In this document: in pieces, positions 32,402 to 44,509 of the stretch | Position numbering within the stretch: position 1 is the first letter of the stretch | Layout: each line of letters starts with the position of its first letter | NCBI GenBank assembly: GCA_024663395.1 | Contig: JANFAH010000011.1 | Span: forward strand, 868,001-932,000 | Origin: Pisolithus tinctorius | Taxonomy: Eukaryota > Basidiomycota > Agaricomycetes > Boletales > Pisolithaceae | Reading direction: 5' to 3' | Length of the DNA stretch: 64,000 bases | Notes under the pieces: generated by a model | What the model was told of the DNA's origin: nothing | The model's input: the letters and a program-made list of their open reading frames with translations, nothing else | The model's database searches: none | Position numbers and translations under genes: made by a program

Positions 32402-32605
32402 GCTCTCCATCGGCGATGTGGCAGCCAACCACCCTAGGGTCCTGGACGGCCAAGCGCCTCTTGCGGAGCAGCTTCAGTTGATCTATCATTTCAATTACTC
32501 AGATCTCGATATGGGTGATCGTGAGACCGGGTGCAGGACTGCAGCAACAAAACAGCTGTCCGCCTTCTCGACGCCATTGCAGCCATACTGACGATCACCA
32601 AGCGT
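32402..32605 (+). pseudogene. N-terminal fragment of a second deaminase-like paralogue
   Basis: The reading encodes LAEQLQLIYHFNYSDLDMGDRE, close to LSEQLQLLYHFGYSDLDMRYQD in the intact gene at 29768. It runs into the inverted copy at about 32605, forming a tail-to-tail chimera. Confidence 0.6.
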
Positions 32606-33050
32606 GGAGAGGTCGATGGAGGAGACAGGTGTGTAGTGCCTTAAGACTTCCTCGAGGCCATGGGAGAAATCGCGCACAGCGTCATTCATCTTCACCATCC
32701 GCTTTGCAATGTTCGCCCCCAACGAGTAAATAGGAAAGGTAAAACGTCATATGCCTCCGTAGTCTCAGGAGCGGTGATCCACCTGAACAAGTCACGAACA
32801 GCCTGGTCGTCTTCAGCGGTGGGAGAGTCGTTCTTTGCCAAGACCAGCGTGACACCTCCACGGGTGTCGAGAATGCGAATGGTGGATTTGGTGTCATGCC
32901 AGTTCCGCCTACGCCTGTTACGAAAATGGCCGGCATCTTGATAACGCATATCAACATCTGGGTAGCCGAAGTGATAGAGCAGGTGAAGCTATTCAGAAAG
33001 ACGGTGTTGGTCGCTCATTAACACATTCTGACGATCTTGTTGAGGTGCCA
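32606..33050 (-). pseudogene. Inverted partial copy of the deaminase-like gene
   Basis: On the minus strand it encodes the first roughly 170 residues of the gene at 29768 (MRYQDAGHFRN, DTRGGVTLVLAKND). A deletion between two CGACACC direct repeats removed the segment encoding IAVALTTGRPGDVFAAAFD. One-base losses near 32715 shift the frame. The deaminase active site is not included. Confidence 0.7.
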
Positions 33051-33590
33051 TGTCGCGGACGGAATGTTTCACGATCTGCTGTTATTGGCAGGCTGGTCAG
33101 TGTCGCCACAACCCAGAAACACACCAATAACCTGCGATGGTCGATAGCAATAGCTCGGAGGGTGCACCCAGCAGTACGCACCTCAATAAATATGACTCAT
33201 ATGTAGGTCCTCATTTTTTAAACTCCGGGTGTGGGCGCGTTCTCGAACAGATTCTGCAATACACTTCTGGTAAGAACACAAGAATAACAACAAGGGCTGC
33301 CAGTGGTCTGCGCGCCGCCAGGACAACAGGAACCACCAGAAGTCTGGAGAAATCTGATGGCTGAATGTGGAATGGACAAGTACGACGCGGGTGGCAATCG
33401 TACTAACCGGTGGGCTGGTACATTCATCCTGGCTGGATCATATTCAGCCGCAGCAGTAGGCGCTCGTAATCTTTGTTCCTATATTTGCGCTGCAAGTGAT
33501 CCGCGTCCGAGTTTATGCTGAGGCAGAAAACAAGGGAATATGGAAGTACAGGAAGAAATGAGACCACCAAGCAACTGATGGGATCGGAAC
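32606..33590 (-). repeat. Arm 2 of the inverted duplication
   Basis: It is inverted relative to 29240-30290 and includes the upstream flank (CGATCCCATCAGTTGCTTGG and following). The two arms could form a long hairpin RNA if transcribed through. Confidence 0.75.
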
Positions 33591-34059
33591 GTCTGTGGCG
33601 GACACAAAGCTAAAATAGTATAGGGATGTGAGTCTGCCGTGACCGATTGCATGACGAGGATAGGAACAAGTCGCTTTTCTGTGTCGCTCCCATACGCTCC
33701 GTGTATCACCCGCCTGTGTTGGCTTCGTAGGCTCGACAGATATACGAAAGATCGCGGCTAACGCCCATAGAATGAATAAACAGTATTCGTCGGCTATCTG
33801 AGCAACGAAGTTGCGTAACATGGATGAGTACAAACCAAGTAGATGTTTAACATGTTGCACGTATTTGTCATGATGATGAGGTGAGACGTACCACATGCCT
33901 GCACTGGCTCTTGATAAATAGTCCAACCGCTGGCCATGATATCGACCCTATCACTGTACCGGGGAAATAGTTGATAAACAAAAGTCGAACGGAATACAAT
34001 TACACTCCCTGAGGTGTCTTGGTGAACGTATTACGGTACTCACGATCATGTTACAAGTT

Positions 34060-34322
34060 TGCCTCGTCAACGATTCGATCGTGGGTTCAAGCCGATACAA
34101 CTTGCACACGTTTGCCGGCTGTATACGAGAGGAGAGGAGAGGGTACGTAGATGTTCTGTGAGGGGGAAGTATGGCATGGGGGTAGACCGTCTACACTCAT
34201 ACCCCACTTGTTTCCCACAGTGTTCGTCCAACCGCTCCTCTCATATGCGACTGGCGAACATGTGTGGATGGTATCAGTTTGAACCCGCGACTGAAAATTG
34301 AAACATTGACGAGTCAGGCTTT
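34060..34322. repeat. Two inverted copies of the dispersed short repeat (copies c and d)
   Basis: Copy c (plus) has GTGGGTTCAAGCCGATAC. Copy d (minus) has GCGGGTTCAAACTGATACC. They face each other about 60 bp apart. Confidence 0.5.
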
Positions 34323-34821
34323 TAATATTATCGTGAGTAAGACTTCGTCGGTTGTTTCACCAGGTTGCTCCCAGCCCCCATCTCACAGTACGATCAAAAA
34401 TGAAGAGACACCGAGTTAATGTGGGAATGTAGTTCTGGATGCAGACAGTACCGCCGTCTGAGTGAACAGAAAGCATTTGTCCACCACGAATAAGACCTAC
34501 CGGATTGTAAAACTGAGCGACATCCGGAATTGATCATAACGGAGCAGTGAGATACACCACATACCTGCGCTGGATGGAATACGAGGGATCCTGTTGATCC
34601 CATGAGGAATGGACGGTTGTACAGGTACTGATTGGATCCACTTGTCTTTCGGAGGTGCAGATCGGTATTCATGCTGGAATAAATCGACCTTTGTCTCTCA
34701 AATGGAGTATTGCAAAGAAAATCCTTACTGCGGAAATATTGATGAGAAACAAAAAAAGAATGAACCACGCGCCCTGTGCTGGGTAGAAACATACATGTAG
34801 TACTACTCGCGATAAGTTTGT

Positions 34822-34915
34822 GTAGGGGCCTGCCTCGTCAGTCGTGGATTCGAGCTGACACCAACCACTCACTTTCCAGTTGTACATGAGAGGAGAGGGG
34901 GAATATGTAGATGAG
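34822..34915 (+). repeat. Dispersed short repeat, copy e
   Basis: It reads GCCTGCCTCGTCA, GTGGATTCGAGCTGACACC, then CATGAGAGGAGAGG, in the same order as the other copies. Confidence 0.5.
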
Positions 34916-35300
34916 TTCGGTGGGGGATTGGTTTAGTTTGGGTGTGGATGTGAGAGGGTGCACGCGGAGAGGAGAGCGAAGGGAATAAAAAGTGTACTAA
35001 CCGTGACGAAACCGCACAATGCACTAACATTAGTTGTGTACGGCGAGCTGTCCACACTTCACTGGACCATAGGGAGAAAGCAATTCGATAGGAGAGCTCC
35101 ACCCGACGTGTTCGCAACCGACAAGATTCGCTCTGGGGAACATCGACTCGTGAGTTGAATTTGCTAAACGCCCGTTCGAAAAGTTGGCGTATGCAGTCAC
35201 GTGCCATAAATTCCACGTGTCCAGCTCTGGGTGGCTGTGCAGTACGTCTAACTGCGTCAGACTCAGTAGACGTTCTCAAAATCTCACCGCCAGTCCCGCC

Positions 35301-36556
35301 ATGTCTTTCTTCTCCCGTCTGTTCAAGAGGGTCCGTCAGTTTTCACTTATCAAATCCTGATTGTGAGCACTTACCAGATCCTAAGCAGAGCGGCCCCGAA
35401 GATTATGAGCAAATCCTTTCCACCCTAGCTGCTGACGTGCAGACACGACAGACGCGTCTCGCCGAGATCCGTCTTCGAGAGCGACGCACGACACTGCACT
35501 TCACGCTTGGGACGATCCTAATCTGGTTCGCGTATGTCAGTCTGTGGTATACGCGGACTCTTCCACAGACGTGGCGCGAGTCAGGACTGGGAAAGGCGGC
35601 GGTGTTGGTTGGACCTATATTGTCAGTGTGGCATGCCAATCTGGTTTATCTGCGGCATTCTGATACGAAACCTACAGGATTCTGTTTGCGAGGCGGATGA
35701 TGCAGATATGGTATTCATGGAAAGGGGGTCGAGAAGGTGACTCCATTCGATAACCTGTTTAGACTCCTGAACGTGCTCACTAACGGCTACATGCAGAGAA
35801 GACACTTATGGCAGTGCTAAAGAAACAGCGTACCAAAATCGAGGAAATTAAGCAGAAGACGAACTACTATTCTACTCGAAACCTGATCGAAAAGTACGAC
35901 GAGTCACCGCCATCGTCCACCCCAAACGCCACGCCATTACGTCGCCGGAATGTTGCTGCTAGTGTGCCTCCGACACCATTGACATTGCAAACCCCATCGT
36001 CGCAACAGTACTCGGCAACCCCGAATCGGCAGACAGAACCGTCCGTCTTGCAGTTATCTCGTACGTGCATCACTGCTTGTTATGTCATCAAGCTGACGAC
36101 TCCGACCCAGCGATACCGCAGCCGATACAAGCGACGCGAAAGCAGTGGTATGATAAACTTGCTGATGCGATATTGGGGGACGACGAGTCGTCTGAGAGCG
36201 TGGCAGCTTCACGATACGCACTCATCTGTCAAAAGTGCTTCGCGCACAATGGCCTCGTGAAGGAAAGCCAATGGGAAGATACACGTAAGCTACATCTTCA
36301 ACCTTCTGAACGTAATTGCCCTTCTGATGCTAACCTCATGTCGATTTCAGAGTATATCTGCCCCAAGTGTGGCTTCTTTAACCCTTCGGCGAGGTCTAAA
36401 AAGCAAAGTACTTCTCGCACACCTTCGCCGCCTGACACGTCCACTCCTTCGCCTGCTCGATCTGTAGAGCACAAGGCGTCAACTTCGAACTCGAAACCGC
36501 GATTATCTGATCCTCATTTGGTGCCGGAAGAAGCGATGGAAGTGGACAGCAAGTGA
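35301..36556 (+). CDS. LNP1: Lunapark homologue (ER junction protein), 326 aa, six exons
   Basis: Lunapark proteins stabilise three-way junctions of the tubular endoplasmic reticulum. Exons: 35301-35334, 35378-35621, 35678-35736, 35797-36060, 36111-36284, 36351-36556. All introns are GT-AG, 43-66 nt, and phases join to one open frame. The N-terminus is MSFFSRLF. A coiled region (residues 20-48) precedes a first membrane segment at about 50-72 and a second at about 83-98, the hairpin pair typical of the family. A second coiled stretch (KKQRTKIEEIKQKTNYYSTR) follows. The Lunapark zinc finger is CQKC (240, 243) with CPKC (262, 265), in ALICQKCFAHNGL and YICPKCGFFNPSARS. Length is normal for fungi. 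It is the clearest housekeeping gene in the window and no break was seen. Confidence 0.9.
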
Positions 36557-37165
36557 TTCATGTCGTTTCCGTTGCAAAAGTCTGCCGTGGCCATTTTCAT
36601 GATCTGAGATAAGAATAAGTCACTTCTATGTGTCGTTCCCCCACGTTCCTTGTTTTTGGTTTGTCACTCGCCTTTGTTGGCTTTGTAGGCATTTTAATGG
36701 ATACTTGACAGATCTGGTATTCGATTGAGAATAACTTGCAGCTTAGGCTCATGGAGTGAACAGAAAGCGTATATCAGTCACCTACCAAGTCCCACTGGGT
36801 ATCTGTATCGTTGTGTAACTAGGCGACATGATTGCGCACGGGAGTCTAAATTAGATACTTCCCGCATTGAACGTACTTCCATCATGATTGTTGGTTGATC
36901 AAATAAAAACCGGATGAAAGACGTATTCTAGTTTTTTTTTGGGGGGGAGGAGGGGGATGTAAACACCAGAAAGGCAACTCACTAAATCTGGTGGAATTCT
37001 GTGACGACTTGGGTAGATGGTGAGTCATACTGACTATCCCGACTGCTATTAACTTAGGTGGCGGCAGCAATTTTGAAGTTTTGCTCTCATGGCAAATCTT
37101 TCTGGTAATCGCTGTAACGTTTTACTAATATCCTTTTATACTGACCCTCTCGTATACTCGCCCAA
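36557..37165. other. No gene recognised
   Basis: 36580-36700 resembles 33640-33730. A T and G run lies at 36933-36957. Nothing else is seen. Confidence 0.4.
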
Positions 37166-38948
37166 GTGAATGCTTCGACATTCCCCCAAGAGTGTATTGC
37201 CCTAGCCAGGCAGAACAGCCAGGGCCGTGCCTGCTCCCCCACCGACACAAGTTCCTCCGACCGCAGTCTTCTCTACGACGAATATGCCTCCAGGGTCTCT
37301 TCCGGCCCCCCTCCCAACGCTATCTCCAAGGTCGAGGCCACCTTCTACTATTCGGGGATCTCTAGTTCCCCTCCCAAGCTAGTCTACCGCACGTCGAAGG
37401 ATCCCTTCGTCATGCCCATGGGACCAGAGGCATACCGTCGCTTGAAGCATCTCTATCCAGTCTACGACCACAAGCTTGGCGACAGATGGGGGGACGTCGG
37501 TCCCAAGGTTCGTGACCTTCTCGACGAGCAGCAGGTCCGCTTTTCGACCATCGACCTCGTCCGTTTCCGCACGATCCCGGACCAACAAACGCCTGCTGCT
37601 ATCAGTCCTGTCGTAATCTGGATAGGCGTTCTTCTCGATAGTCTCACCGGTGAAGATGCGTTCAATATAGCCGACGCCATACTCGCACTCCGCGAGGACG
37701 AGGGCATTACAGCCGTCGACATCGAATTCCGTGAATCGGTGTTCAGGCGCTCAGCTGGTGCAGAGCTCTACGAACCCGCCTCGGACCTGGATGCAACCAG
37801 GCACGTCATTGATCCTCTCACTACTGCACTTGGACTTCCTATCGCTGCTGCGAAGACGCCCCACCTCCAGGGCACTATGGGCTTCTACTTCAAGAACGGC
37901 GACGACCTCTACGGTGTGACGGCCCGCCACGTCCTCTTCCCACCAGATGAGGACAATTCCGACTACACCTACAACCTCAACAGGCCTCGTAAGGAAGTCC
38001 TCCTCATGGGCACCAAGGCGTGGGACGACTACCTCAAGTCCGTCCAGAACCGGATCGGAAACCTTGGCACTACGGCGGAGATTTACAGGGAGTCGATCAG
38101 GAGGTTGGAGGGGAGGGCGGTAGGCGATACCCCTGTCGCTGAGAAGGCGAAGAAGGAGCTGAAGAAGACTCGGGAGTTACTGGAAGAGGCAACCAATGCT
38201 ATCGACGAGCTTCAGGAACTCTACGAGCGGTCGAAGAAGGACTTCGGTAAGCAGAGCCAGCGTGTGATCGGCCACGTTGTCTGGTTGCCTGTTATCGCTG
38301 TCGGTACAGTTCCACATAGCTTCACCAAGGATGTTTGCGTCGTCGAGCTTGATAAGGCCAGGTTTTTGCCTAACTTTAAGGGCAACGTTATCGACTTAGG
38401 TGCGTGCTGATCTTTTTCACTAAAGGTGTAACTGTTTATATTCAGGGACTGAGATCGAGGGCGCCAAGTTTGTAAACAAGATGTATCCTCGCACGCACAC
38501 GCAGTCCGGCTTCAAGTACCCTGCCGAACGCCTCCTCGTGCTCAGGGACATTCTCGCCGAGGATTCCATGCGCCACCCCAAGACGAAGGACCACGACGGC
38601 GAAAACTGCCTCTACGTCATTAAGCGCGGCCTTACCACTCTCACCACGATTGGTCGTGCCACTGGATGTTTCTCCTATGTGCGCGAGTACTTCTCCAACC
38701 AAACTCACCGGGACTCGATTGAATGGGCAATCCTCCCATACGACAGCGACTCAGGCGCGTTTTCCAAGGGCGGAGACTCTGGGTCGATGATCGCCTGCGG
38801 CACAGGCGAATTTGGTGGCCTCCTTACTGGAGGGTCTGGCAGGACGGAGTCATCGGATATTACTTATGCCACGCCGATGTTCTGGCTCTGGCTTATCATC
38901 AAGGCCAAGTTCCCCAATGCCAACCTCTACCCGGTCTTTGGACTATAA
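37166..38948 (+). CDS. Trypsin-like protease-homologue protein (578 aa, two exons)
   Basis: Exons 37166-38399 and 38446-38948 with a 46-nt intron. A chymotrypsin-fold triad can be placed: His255 in GVTARHVLF, Asp389 in KDVCVVELD, and Ser523 in FSKGGDSGSM. The His and Ser motifs match the trypsin-like peptidase superfamily. Between His and Asp is a helical, charged, coiled-coil-like insertion (residues about 285-370). The N-terminal 230 residues are unassigned. There is no clear signal peptide, so it may be intracellular. Activity is inferred from motifs only. A truncated copy of exon 2 lies at 44510-45004. Neighbouring genes look like serine-protease inhibitors. The ATG at 37166 opens the frame, but an upstream exon cannot be excluded. 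Confidence 0.7.
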
Positions 38949-39888
38949 TTCTCCACCACATATCTCCTACCTATGGCAGGAAGAGTATTCGATCATGTCC
39001 TTGAAAAAGTCGTCTCACGTAGTACGCTGTGTGCCGTGAATCTCAAGTACTGCAGTTGGACTGTGCAACGAAGGAAACCGTAGTGGTCACACGCACGTAG
39101 GCTGACAACTTGCTCCCTGCTGAATAGGTCCTCTAGAGACATGTGCGGTGAGGTATCATTGTGAAACTAGCCTGTTTCAATGGTAATTCGACGATTCGAT
39201 ACTTGGGAGCCTATATCAAGCCTAGGTATGCTACGATGCGCCACGTTGATGGAGCATACGGTTGGTCACATTCTACATTGAAACTCACCACCCTTATGAG
39301 GGATCTCTACCTTGCATAAAGTCGAGATCGGTGCGAATATCGTTCTCCGATGACCGTTCAGATCCAGAAACATGTATCTTTGAATCCATGGCACCTCGAA
39401 GGAAGTTGTTCAACAGTGCAAATATCGCTTTGTGACAGTTGTCAGAGCCATGGCGATCTGCTGAGGTCTCGCTGGTCTGCCGCGGCGATTGGTATTTCCA
39501 TCATGGGTGTGAAATAGCTGAGCCTCACCCTACGCACGGACTTGCGACCTGTAATGAGTATGTTTTCAAGTTCTCCGTTTTTTCTTCGCCGTTTGCCCCT
39601 TCAGAAGTGCGGCTGTTGAAGCTGTAACAGCCGTTCTCACCCATGGAAACGATATCCAAAAGGCTGAGCCTGGAACCGAGGTTCTGAAGGAACCGGTTAG
39701 AAGACAAGCTTTTTAGTTATTCTTATCTTCATACCGTTGATACATCAATGAGCAACGGAGGTCGATTATGACGGAATATTTCAAATATCATTGACATAGA
39801 CGACAACGGTTCAACATTTACACAACACTATGCTTTCTTACACCGACAAGCGTGCTCGTCACAGCACTTTGATACTCTGATACATCGT
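38949..39888. other. Duplicated intergenic block (pair of 59935-61049)
   Basis: This block aligns with 59935-61049 along most of its length, beginning with GACTATAATTCTCCACC. Within it, 39600-39715 and 60610-60722 share a plus-strand reading ending PGTEVLKE-VRRQA. It may be the tail of an unidentified gene. No intact gene was recognised. Confidence 0.5.
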
Positions 39889-40572
39889 TCAGGATGGAAG
39901 TTGGAACCTATATAACTGCTCGAGGGGGTATTGGCCAGGTGGGGCTGTCGGGGTGTCATTGAGAGGTCCAACACGGATCTAAAAGGATTAAAGACGTGTT
40001 TCAGTCGTCTAGAATATCATCGTAAAGTTTCACAGCTACCTGCGGGTCCCCTCCATAGGTCGGAGCGATCCATCCAATCTCTTCGGGGGTATCAAGTCTC
40101 TTGGTGATCCTGTCCACCCATTCATACACATACAATCACAATCGTCATACAAAGTTATCAGAATCAGGTGGGCCAGGGCGAAAGTGGTGAATACGACCTA
40201 CGTATATGCATTTTGAAGTTCTCTGTATTTAATCACCCACTCTTGCACCGGTCCCCCCGCCATGGCAAATAACTTCCCTTCCACATCTACGACTTGCTTC
40301 CCATTGGTGGTAAGTGTGTATACGTGATCTTCGACTCGCTTGAACACGAACTGCACAAAGTAGGAAAGTGAGATGATCAAGTATTCATCATGCGCGGAGG
40401 AAGGAACGGCGATACGTACCACTAGAGGTTGGAAACTGGGATCCCTTTGAATCAAGTTGATTGGTATGATGGTGGGTTGGATATTGGGAATGCTAACGTA
40501 GGGGCTGCCCCCAGGGCCGTCAAGAGCTGAGGAGATAACGACCGGGGCATTCACTTGGATGTTGCTGGGCAT
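39889..40572 (-). CDS. I66-like (beta-trefoil) serine-protease-inhibitor paralogue I1, 153 aa
   Basis: Minus-strand exons: 40420-40572, 40202-40350, 40040-40109, 39889-39978, joined by GT-AG introns of 69, 92 and 61 nt. The order of motifs fits fungal I66 inhibitors (cospin/cnispin type): FVFKRVEDHVYTLTTNG, LFAMAGGPVQEWVIKY, AYTI, GWIAP, QIRVGPL, PPGQYPLEQLYRF. Family members are small cytosolic trypsin inhibitors that act in defence against animal feeders. Length is typical (about 150 aa). The ATG chosen (MPSNIQ) lies about 100 nt after a TATA-like element and matches the other copies. The inhibitory loop cannot be identified from sequence alone, so target protease is unknown. Confidence 0.65.
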
Positions 40573-42637
40573 GCTGACAGTGATGTGTGCGCTCGCAAAA
40601 CTAGGTGTGGGGATTTGGGGACTCGACAAAGTCGACTCTGGGAGACAAACGAGGGTCGGAAACCGACTCTATATCCATGGCATACTGTGAAGGCCATTAC
40701 GGTCAGGTGAGCTGACGCAATACCACGCTTGTCCTATTCGAGTGGATTTCCATTCGGCTTGTTCAGGCGAGACCACAAGGAGAAAACTTGTCAGAAAGGG
40801 GATATCCTTAAACCCTTTGTGGCCCGACTTGACCAACCCTGTAGCACAAAACTTGATTCCTCGGATTCTCATATCCCACGTACCAAGGCACCGGGGCCCG
40901 ACTCCCTAGTAGATCACATAACATCTGATTTCACCGCCATATCCCCCATCGCATTATCTATAAAAAGGTCATCACTATCAGCACTTTAACCCGTCTATTC
41001 GGATGAGCTTCCACTATACCTGTCAGACTCTAGATCACGAGGAGAAAGCCATCGACATGTTCCAGGAGTCGATCAGTCCTGCTGGGCTAAAACTACCAAA
41101 AAAAGGTCATTGCTCGGACCCCCCAGATCTCGCCTACCAAGCCCCCAGATCATTTGATGCTTCAATTTTGAAAAGCAGCCATAAGGAAGTGGTTGGAATT
41201 GGTTCATGGAGCCACCTCGAGACATCAGAAAACAATATATAGCCTCATGTTTTACCACCTCCACTTGGATAGTTCTATTAAGTCGGTGTCTGTAACAAAT
41301 AAAGACTACTGGCGAGTCGAACAGAGCACTCACAAACGCCAGTGCTGATCGTGCGAGAACCCCTTAGTGGCAACCAATACCTTGTTTCTGTGAACCAGAT
41401 TGGGGTAGTGTCATTCGACTCTGTCCGACGGCGAATGATCCCCAACTCCCACGAAGTGGGTGGAGAATTTTAGTCAGGAACATTTCCGTCACTACTGGAG
41501 CACCATGTCATGGCTCTTGTGTGCACCAGGTAACATTTCAGGGGTTGAACGTCATGCCGTCTGTGGAATACATGCAACAGTGAACACGGCATGCATGAAC
41601 TCTCGGTGTGGATTCGTACATGGCGAGGTATGCAACACTGGTATGCGTCCACTAAAGTTACTTACCTGATATAGCTACCATCAAGTCTTTAACATTGTTC
41701 TTCCAAAAGGTGTTGGAGAAGCAAGAGTACTGGTCTCTGATGGGATTGTTATCATTCATCATTCGACAAGTCGAACGGAAGCTGCCCCAATTCAGGTCAC
41801 AGAAACGAGAAACTGTGTTGTACACGAAGAGGTTATCACAATCACCACTAGTGTTCTGCTCAGCCCAGCCAACGGTCTTTATTTATCACGGACTCTGACT
41901 TGATGAGAGAAAGAAATCCGGTGAGGTGGTAAGACATGAGGGTATACATCAATTCTTCTCTGGGGTGATGAACCAATCGTGTGCTAACGAATAACCGTGG
42001 GAAATGCGACCTTCTTCCATATGGTGATGGACCACCTCTCCACCTCTCCCAGGTATCTCTCATCGCCGGCTCGCCAGCTTATGCTCGGAACACGTATGTC
42101 TCGAGGCGGCTCTACTCAATAAGAAACTAGTTCAAACCGGCTCATTAAGGCTGCTTTTCATCGCTGATTTTAACTACAAGTATCTGTAAACCCTCGGTTC
42201 CAGCATGCCGTGTAGGCGACCAAGAAAGGCGGCCGTGGTATGACGGCAAAGCCTATCAAATGATCTGGGCATCCGAGGAATAAATTAGGTAAGCTTTCAC
42301 TCCACAGGATTGGCCGACTCCGAGAACGAGGGCGCGTGGATGACCTTTGTATACATAATGGGTGGGGGACATGACGGTGAAATCGAATGTTATATGATGT
42401 ACTAGGGAGCCCGGAACACTGGTACGTGAAATATGGGAAACCCACAAACGAAATTATGGTAAATTTTGTCCAAGAGATTGGTCAACTCCGTTTAAGGCCT
42501 TCTCCTCGATGTTGATACAATAAGTGTTCTCCTTGTGGTCTGGTCTGAACAGGCCGAATGGAAGCCCACTCGAAGAAGACAGGTGTGGTATTCCATCAGC
42601 TCACCTAACTGTGGTGGCCTTCACAGTATGCCATGAG
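40573..42637. other. Duplicated flank blocks, promoters, and a degraded ORF
   Basis: 40665-40820 (minus) is the I1 promoter with a TATAGAGTCG box near 40665-40674. 41330-41860 is a degraded copy of 62620-63170. 41860-42540 resembles 63180-63700. At 42290-42637 the block reads in the plus direction as the promoter of the I2 gene. No intact gene was recognised apart from these. Confidence 0.5.
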
Positions 42638-42645
42638 TATAAAAA
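42638..42645 (+). promoter_or_regulatory. TATA box of inhibitor paralogue I2
   Basis: TATAAAAA lies 103 bp before the I2 start codon, at the same place as the element before I3. Confidence 0.55.
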
Positions 42646-42740
42646 GTCGCCGTCCGACCTTCGTTTGTCTCCCAGAGTCGACCTCGTCGAGTACCCAAAT
42701 CCCCACACCGAGTTTTGCGAGCGCATACATCACTGTCACC

Positions 42741-43424
42741 ATGCCCAACAACATCCAAGCAGATGCCCAGGTCATTATCTCCTCAGCTCTCAACGGCATC
42801 GGGGGCAATCCCTACGTTGGCGTTTCCCTGATCTTGCCTACCATCCTTCCAGTCAACTTGATTCCAAGGACTCCTGGCGTTCAACCTCCAGTGGTACGTA
42901 TCATCGTCCCGCCATCCACACATGATGAATACTCGATCATCTCACTTTCCTCCTTTGTGCAGTTCGTGTTCAAGCGGGTCGAAGGCAACATCTACACAAT
43001 TACCACCAATGGGATGCAAGTCATAGAGCTGGAAGGGAGGTTAGTCGCCGGTGCAGGGCAAACCCCGGAAGAGTGGGTGATTAAATACAGAGAACTTCAA
43101 GATGCATATACGTAGGTCGCGTTCACCGCTTTCACCATGGCCCACCCGACTCTGATGACATCATATGACCGATCGTGGTTGCATGCGAATGGATGGATGG
43201 ACAGGATCACCAAGAGACTTGATACCCCCGAAGAAATTGGATGGATCGCTCCGACCGATGGAGAAGACGCGCAGGTAGCTGTGGAACATTATGGTGATAT
43301 TCTAGGCGACTGAAACATGCGTTCCTTTTAGATCCGTGTTGGACCTCTCAATACCACCCCGACAGCCCCACCTGGCCAATACCCCCTTGAGGAGTTATTC
43401 AAGTTCCAATTTCCTTCACTGTGA
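42741..43424 (+). CDS. I66-like serine-protease-inhibitor paralogue I2, 154 aa
   Basis: Exons 42741-42893, 42963-43111, 43205-43274, 43332-43424; introns 69, 93 and 57 nt, all GT-AG, at the same places and phases as in I1 and I3. It has the same motif order: FVFKRVEGNIYTITTNG, TPEEWVIKY, AYTI, GWIAP, AQIRVGPL, YPLEELFKF. It reads in the opposite direction to I1, so the pair is divergent, about 2.2 kb apart. An upstream in-frame ATG at 42633 overlaps the TATA box and is not used. All residues are in frame and the gene looks intact. Confidence 0.7.
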
Positions 43425-44509
43425 ACGATAGATCGGAGTGTCAAAGTGCCATGTTGAGCACATTTGTCGGTGTAAGAAAGTACAGATTGTTGCGTAAATG
43501 TTGAACCACTGTCATTTATGTCACTGGTACTTGAAATATGAATATCAAATGAACAGAAACCGATATCAAGTCGACCATTCGATCATCGCATGCCTTGGGT
43601 ATGGTGGCAGGAACCGAGTGGGACTGTGCTGGAGGAGGTATATATACACATTTGCTAAAGATAAACTCGAAACACACCAATTTTCGCAGCAATACCCCAT
43701 GGTGCATTCTCAAGGTAGCCGTATTCAGTAAGAAGCAAGTTCCAACCAGCCGATTACGGCTGCTTTGCATCGCCGATTTTGGCTGCAACGAAGTATCTGT
43801 ACACCCTTAGTTCCAGCATGCTATGTAAGGGATGAAGTGAGACGGCCGTGGTATGACGGTGAAGCTGATCAAACGGTCTATGATCCAGGGGATCCGACCC
43901 GGAGGAATGAATTTTGGTAACTGTCGCCCTACAAGATTGGTTGACTCTAGTCACCCCGAGAGCGAGGGCTGGAAGCCTTGTCTTCGATTCCAATGTTTTC
44001 TCCTTGTGGTCTGGACTCCGACGGGTGGTGTGGACGCCCATTCAAATGGGACAAGCGTGATACGGCGTCGGGTCAGCTGATCGTGATGGTCTTTGTGGCA
44101 TGCCATGGAGGATAAAAGGACGGTTTCGATGGCCTGGCCGCATCGTCTGCGTCAGCAAGTTTATTGTACCACTGCTTGCGCGTTGCTTGTATTGGCTGTG
44201 GTGTCACTGAATCGCAGACGTCAATTGATTGTCATAATGCGTAGTAATGTACATGCAAGATAACTGCAGGACGGGCGGTTTTGTCTGCCCGTTTGGAGTT
44301 GTCGAGTACTGCTGCGATGGCGAGGTTTGCAAGCAGTGACATTCCGACAAGGTAATGGCGTGGAATTTTGGTGCAGAGGATGGCGGTCGTCGTGGTTTCG
44401 AGTAGACCAGTACTTAATTTAATATCCTCCGTTTTGGTGTGTTATTTCTTGATCACTTCCACAAGCATCCTTTAGTCGCGCAAGTATTTGACTATTGTCA
44501 TCATTTTCG
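43425..44509. other. Duplicated promoter-like block without its gene
   Basis: 43740-44120 repeats the upstream block of the inhibitor genes (43930-44110 matches 63600-63790), ending in GGATAAAAGG near 44110. No inhibitor gene follows. 44110-44509 holds nothing recognised. Confidence 0.45.

Larger units (their letters stand above)
33591..35300. other. No gene recognised; several repeat fragments
   Basis: 33640-33730 resembles 36580-36700 downstream of Lunapark. 34060-34140, 34200-34322 and 34822-34910 are copies of the short dispersed repeat. 34440-34780 resembles 46080-46320. No intact frame matches a known protein. Confidence 0.4.

Noticed and set aside
42633..43115. Single-frame 160-codon reading for the I2 gene
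   Set aside because: It starts on the TATA box and reads through an intron (42894-42962). The spliced model from 42741 matches I1 and I3 and restores the family motifs.
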